From NCBI RefSeq assembly GCF_003672135.1, contig NC_039506.1, positions 11,036,001-11,100,000 on the forward strand: a DNA stretch of 64,000 bases, in the 5' to 3' direction. The DNA comes from Ooceraea biroi (Eukaryota; Arthropoda; Insecta; Hymenoptera; Formicidae). The notes below the pieces were generated by a model. It was not told where the DNA came from. It did no database searches and worked only from the letters and a program-made list of their open reading frames with translations. Each line of letters opens with the position of its first letter. Position 1 is the first letter of the stretch. Below, piece after piece: positions 63,176 to 64,000 of the stretch. The position numbers and the translations under genes were made by a program.

Positions 63176-63982
63176 ATGCATATTTCGAAGCATCGCGCGA
63201 TGGAGATTGAGCGTTTAATTTGCGCTTGTTGCTTCATTACGATATTTTACCTCTCGGTGGTCGCCGGTGAGATAGAGCCGCGTTACGATGAGAAACTTCA
63301 CATTGCAACATCAACGGTGAGTTTTTTCGATATTCCTTCAAATCTCGTGACTATTCGTATTAGTAAAAAACATTGCTCTCATAAGAGTTGTTAAATCGAC
63401 AAAGAAATGTTTGATAAGAAAGATGTCGCATATCAATCTAAATTTTCACAAGAACGATATAAAAAATTGTAAATTTAGTTCTCTAAATTTTCGTATTTAA
63501 AAAAAAATGCTATGATGATCTTAAAGTTCTTAAATTATTAGATTTTAGAAAATATTTTGAAAAGTTTAAAAATATCCCTAAAAAATTCTGTAATAGCAAT
63601 ATTCTAAAAAAAATGCTGAAAATAGTCTAAGTTTCAAATATAAAGTATTGAGATTTTTCAGATTTAAAACATAAACAAGTACTTTTAAACTTTACTTTAT
63701 AAATGTATTAACTTACAGAAAATATATATAAAAATCTCGATATTTTAAATCTCTCTAAATTTTGATTTATGTATTTATTTTAGAAATCTCCAGACTCTGC
63801 ATCTGAGAAGTCTGACAGATTGGGTTTCCTGCATGCAGTCGTCGCATCTTTATCGGTCATCGTAGTATCGGAATTAGGCGATAAAACGTTTTTTATTGCT
63901 GCCATTATGGCAATGAAACATACAAGACTGACTGTATTATTAGGAGCAATAAGTGCTCTTGCGCTGATGACTATTCTGTCAG
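63176..63982 (+). CDS. Tmem165: TMEM165/GDT1 family Golgi cation transporter, 5' part
   Basis: The UPF0016/GDT1 family consists of multi-pass Golgi membrane proteins handling Mn2+/Ca2+ (TMEM165 loss disturbs glycosylation in humans). Two coding exons are present: 63176-63316 and 63784-63982; the gene continues past the window end (donor at 63983). The first exon encodes a hydrophobic signal-like segment (LICACCFITIFYLSVVAGE). The second encodes the first family repeat, FLHAVVASLSVIVVSELGDK with the signature E-x-G-D-K-[TS], then TFFIAAIMAMKHTRLTVLLG. The ATG at 63176 is the first true ATG; the ATG at 63200, in frame, is an alternative that starts nearer the signal segment. Confidence 0.92.
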
Positions 63983-64000
63983 GTATCAATATAATCTTCA

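Noticed and set aside
1..64000. CRISPR arrays, operons, bacterial promoters and ribosome binding sites
   Set aside because: The window is intron-rich animal DNA; the tandem and inverted repeats seen are microsatellites, a 44-bp minisatellite and transposon ends.

Overview
The window is insect nuclear DNA, most likely hymenopteran and probably an ant. The evidence is animal gene structure (small exons, GT-AG introns, one GC-AG intron), AT-rich introns between GC-richer exons, and many short DNA-transposon derivatives with TA or TTA target duplications. The assignment to ants is an inference. No bacterial, viral or CRISPR features were seen.

Layout. (1) 1-8368, plus strand: 3' part of an SR-rich splicing factor of the Srrm2/3/4 (Srrm234) family, with two alternative terminal exons. 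One carries the eMIC (enhancer of microexons) signature and the other stops before it. (2) 11741-13105, minus: PXMP2/Mpv17-family membrane protein. (3) 14886-15263, plus: small basic UPF0390/C19orf53-like protein. (4) 15800-25324, minus: a complete class I myosin of the MYO1C/Myo61F type in 20 coding exons (1059 residues). (5) 25.4-38.4 kb: about 13 kb without confident coding sequence, holding candidate upstream exons, a decayed Penelope-like retroelement and a 1.1 kb inverted-repeat-bounded segment. (6) 38408-49623, plus: a KIF12-type kinesin with a Ser/Arg-rich N-terminal extension. (7) 52122-56894, plus: a complete ubiquitin-activating enzyme E1 (UBA1) with an N-terminal nuclear localisation signal and a second start methionine, as in vertebrates. 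(8) 59662-60170, plus: a short THAP-finger/coiled-coil gene. It faces, tail to tail, a frameshifted P-element/THAP9-like transposase C-terminus on the minus strand (60902-61487). (9) 63176 to the window end, plus: the first two coding exons of a TMEM165/GDT1 family transporter.

The genes are not an operon or pathway. They are neighbouring housekeeping and cytoskeletal genes: splicing regulation, peroxisomal-type membrane protein, actin motor, microtubule motor, ubiquitin activation, Golgi ion homeostasis. The most informative signals are the eMIC alternative ending, the dual-start UBA1 and the nested or foldback MITEs in introns and intergenic DNA. Exon boundaries were read by hand from splice motifs and reading-frame continuity. 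They are internally consistent (all phases match) but not backed by transcripts.
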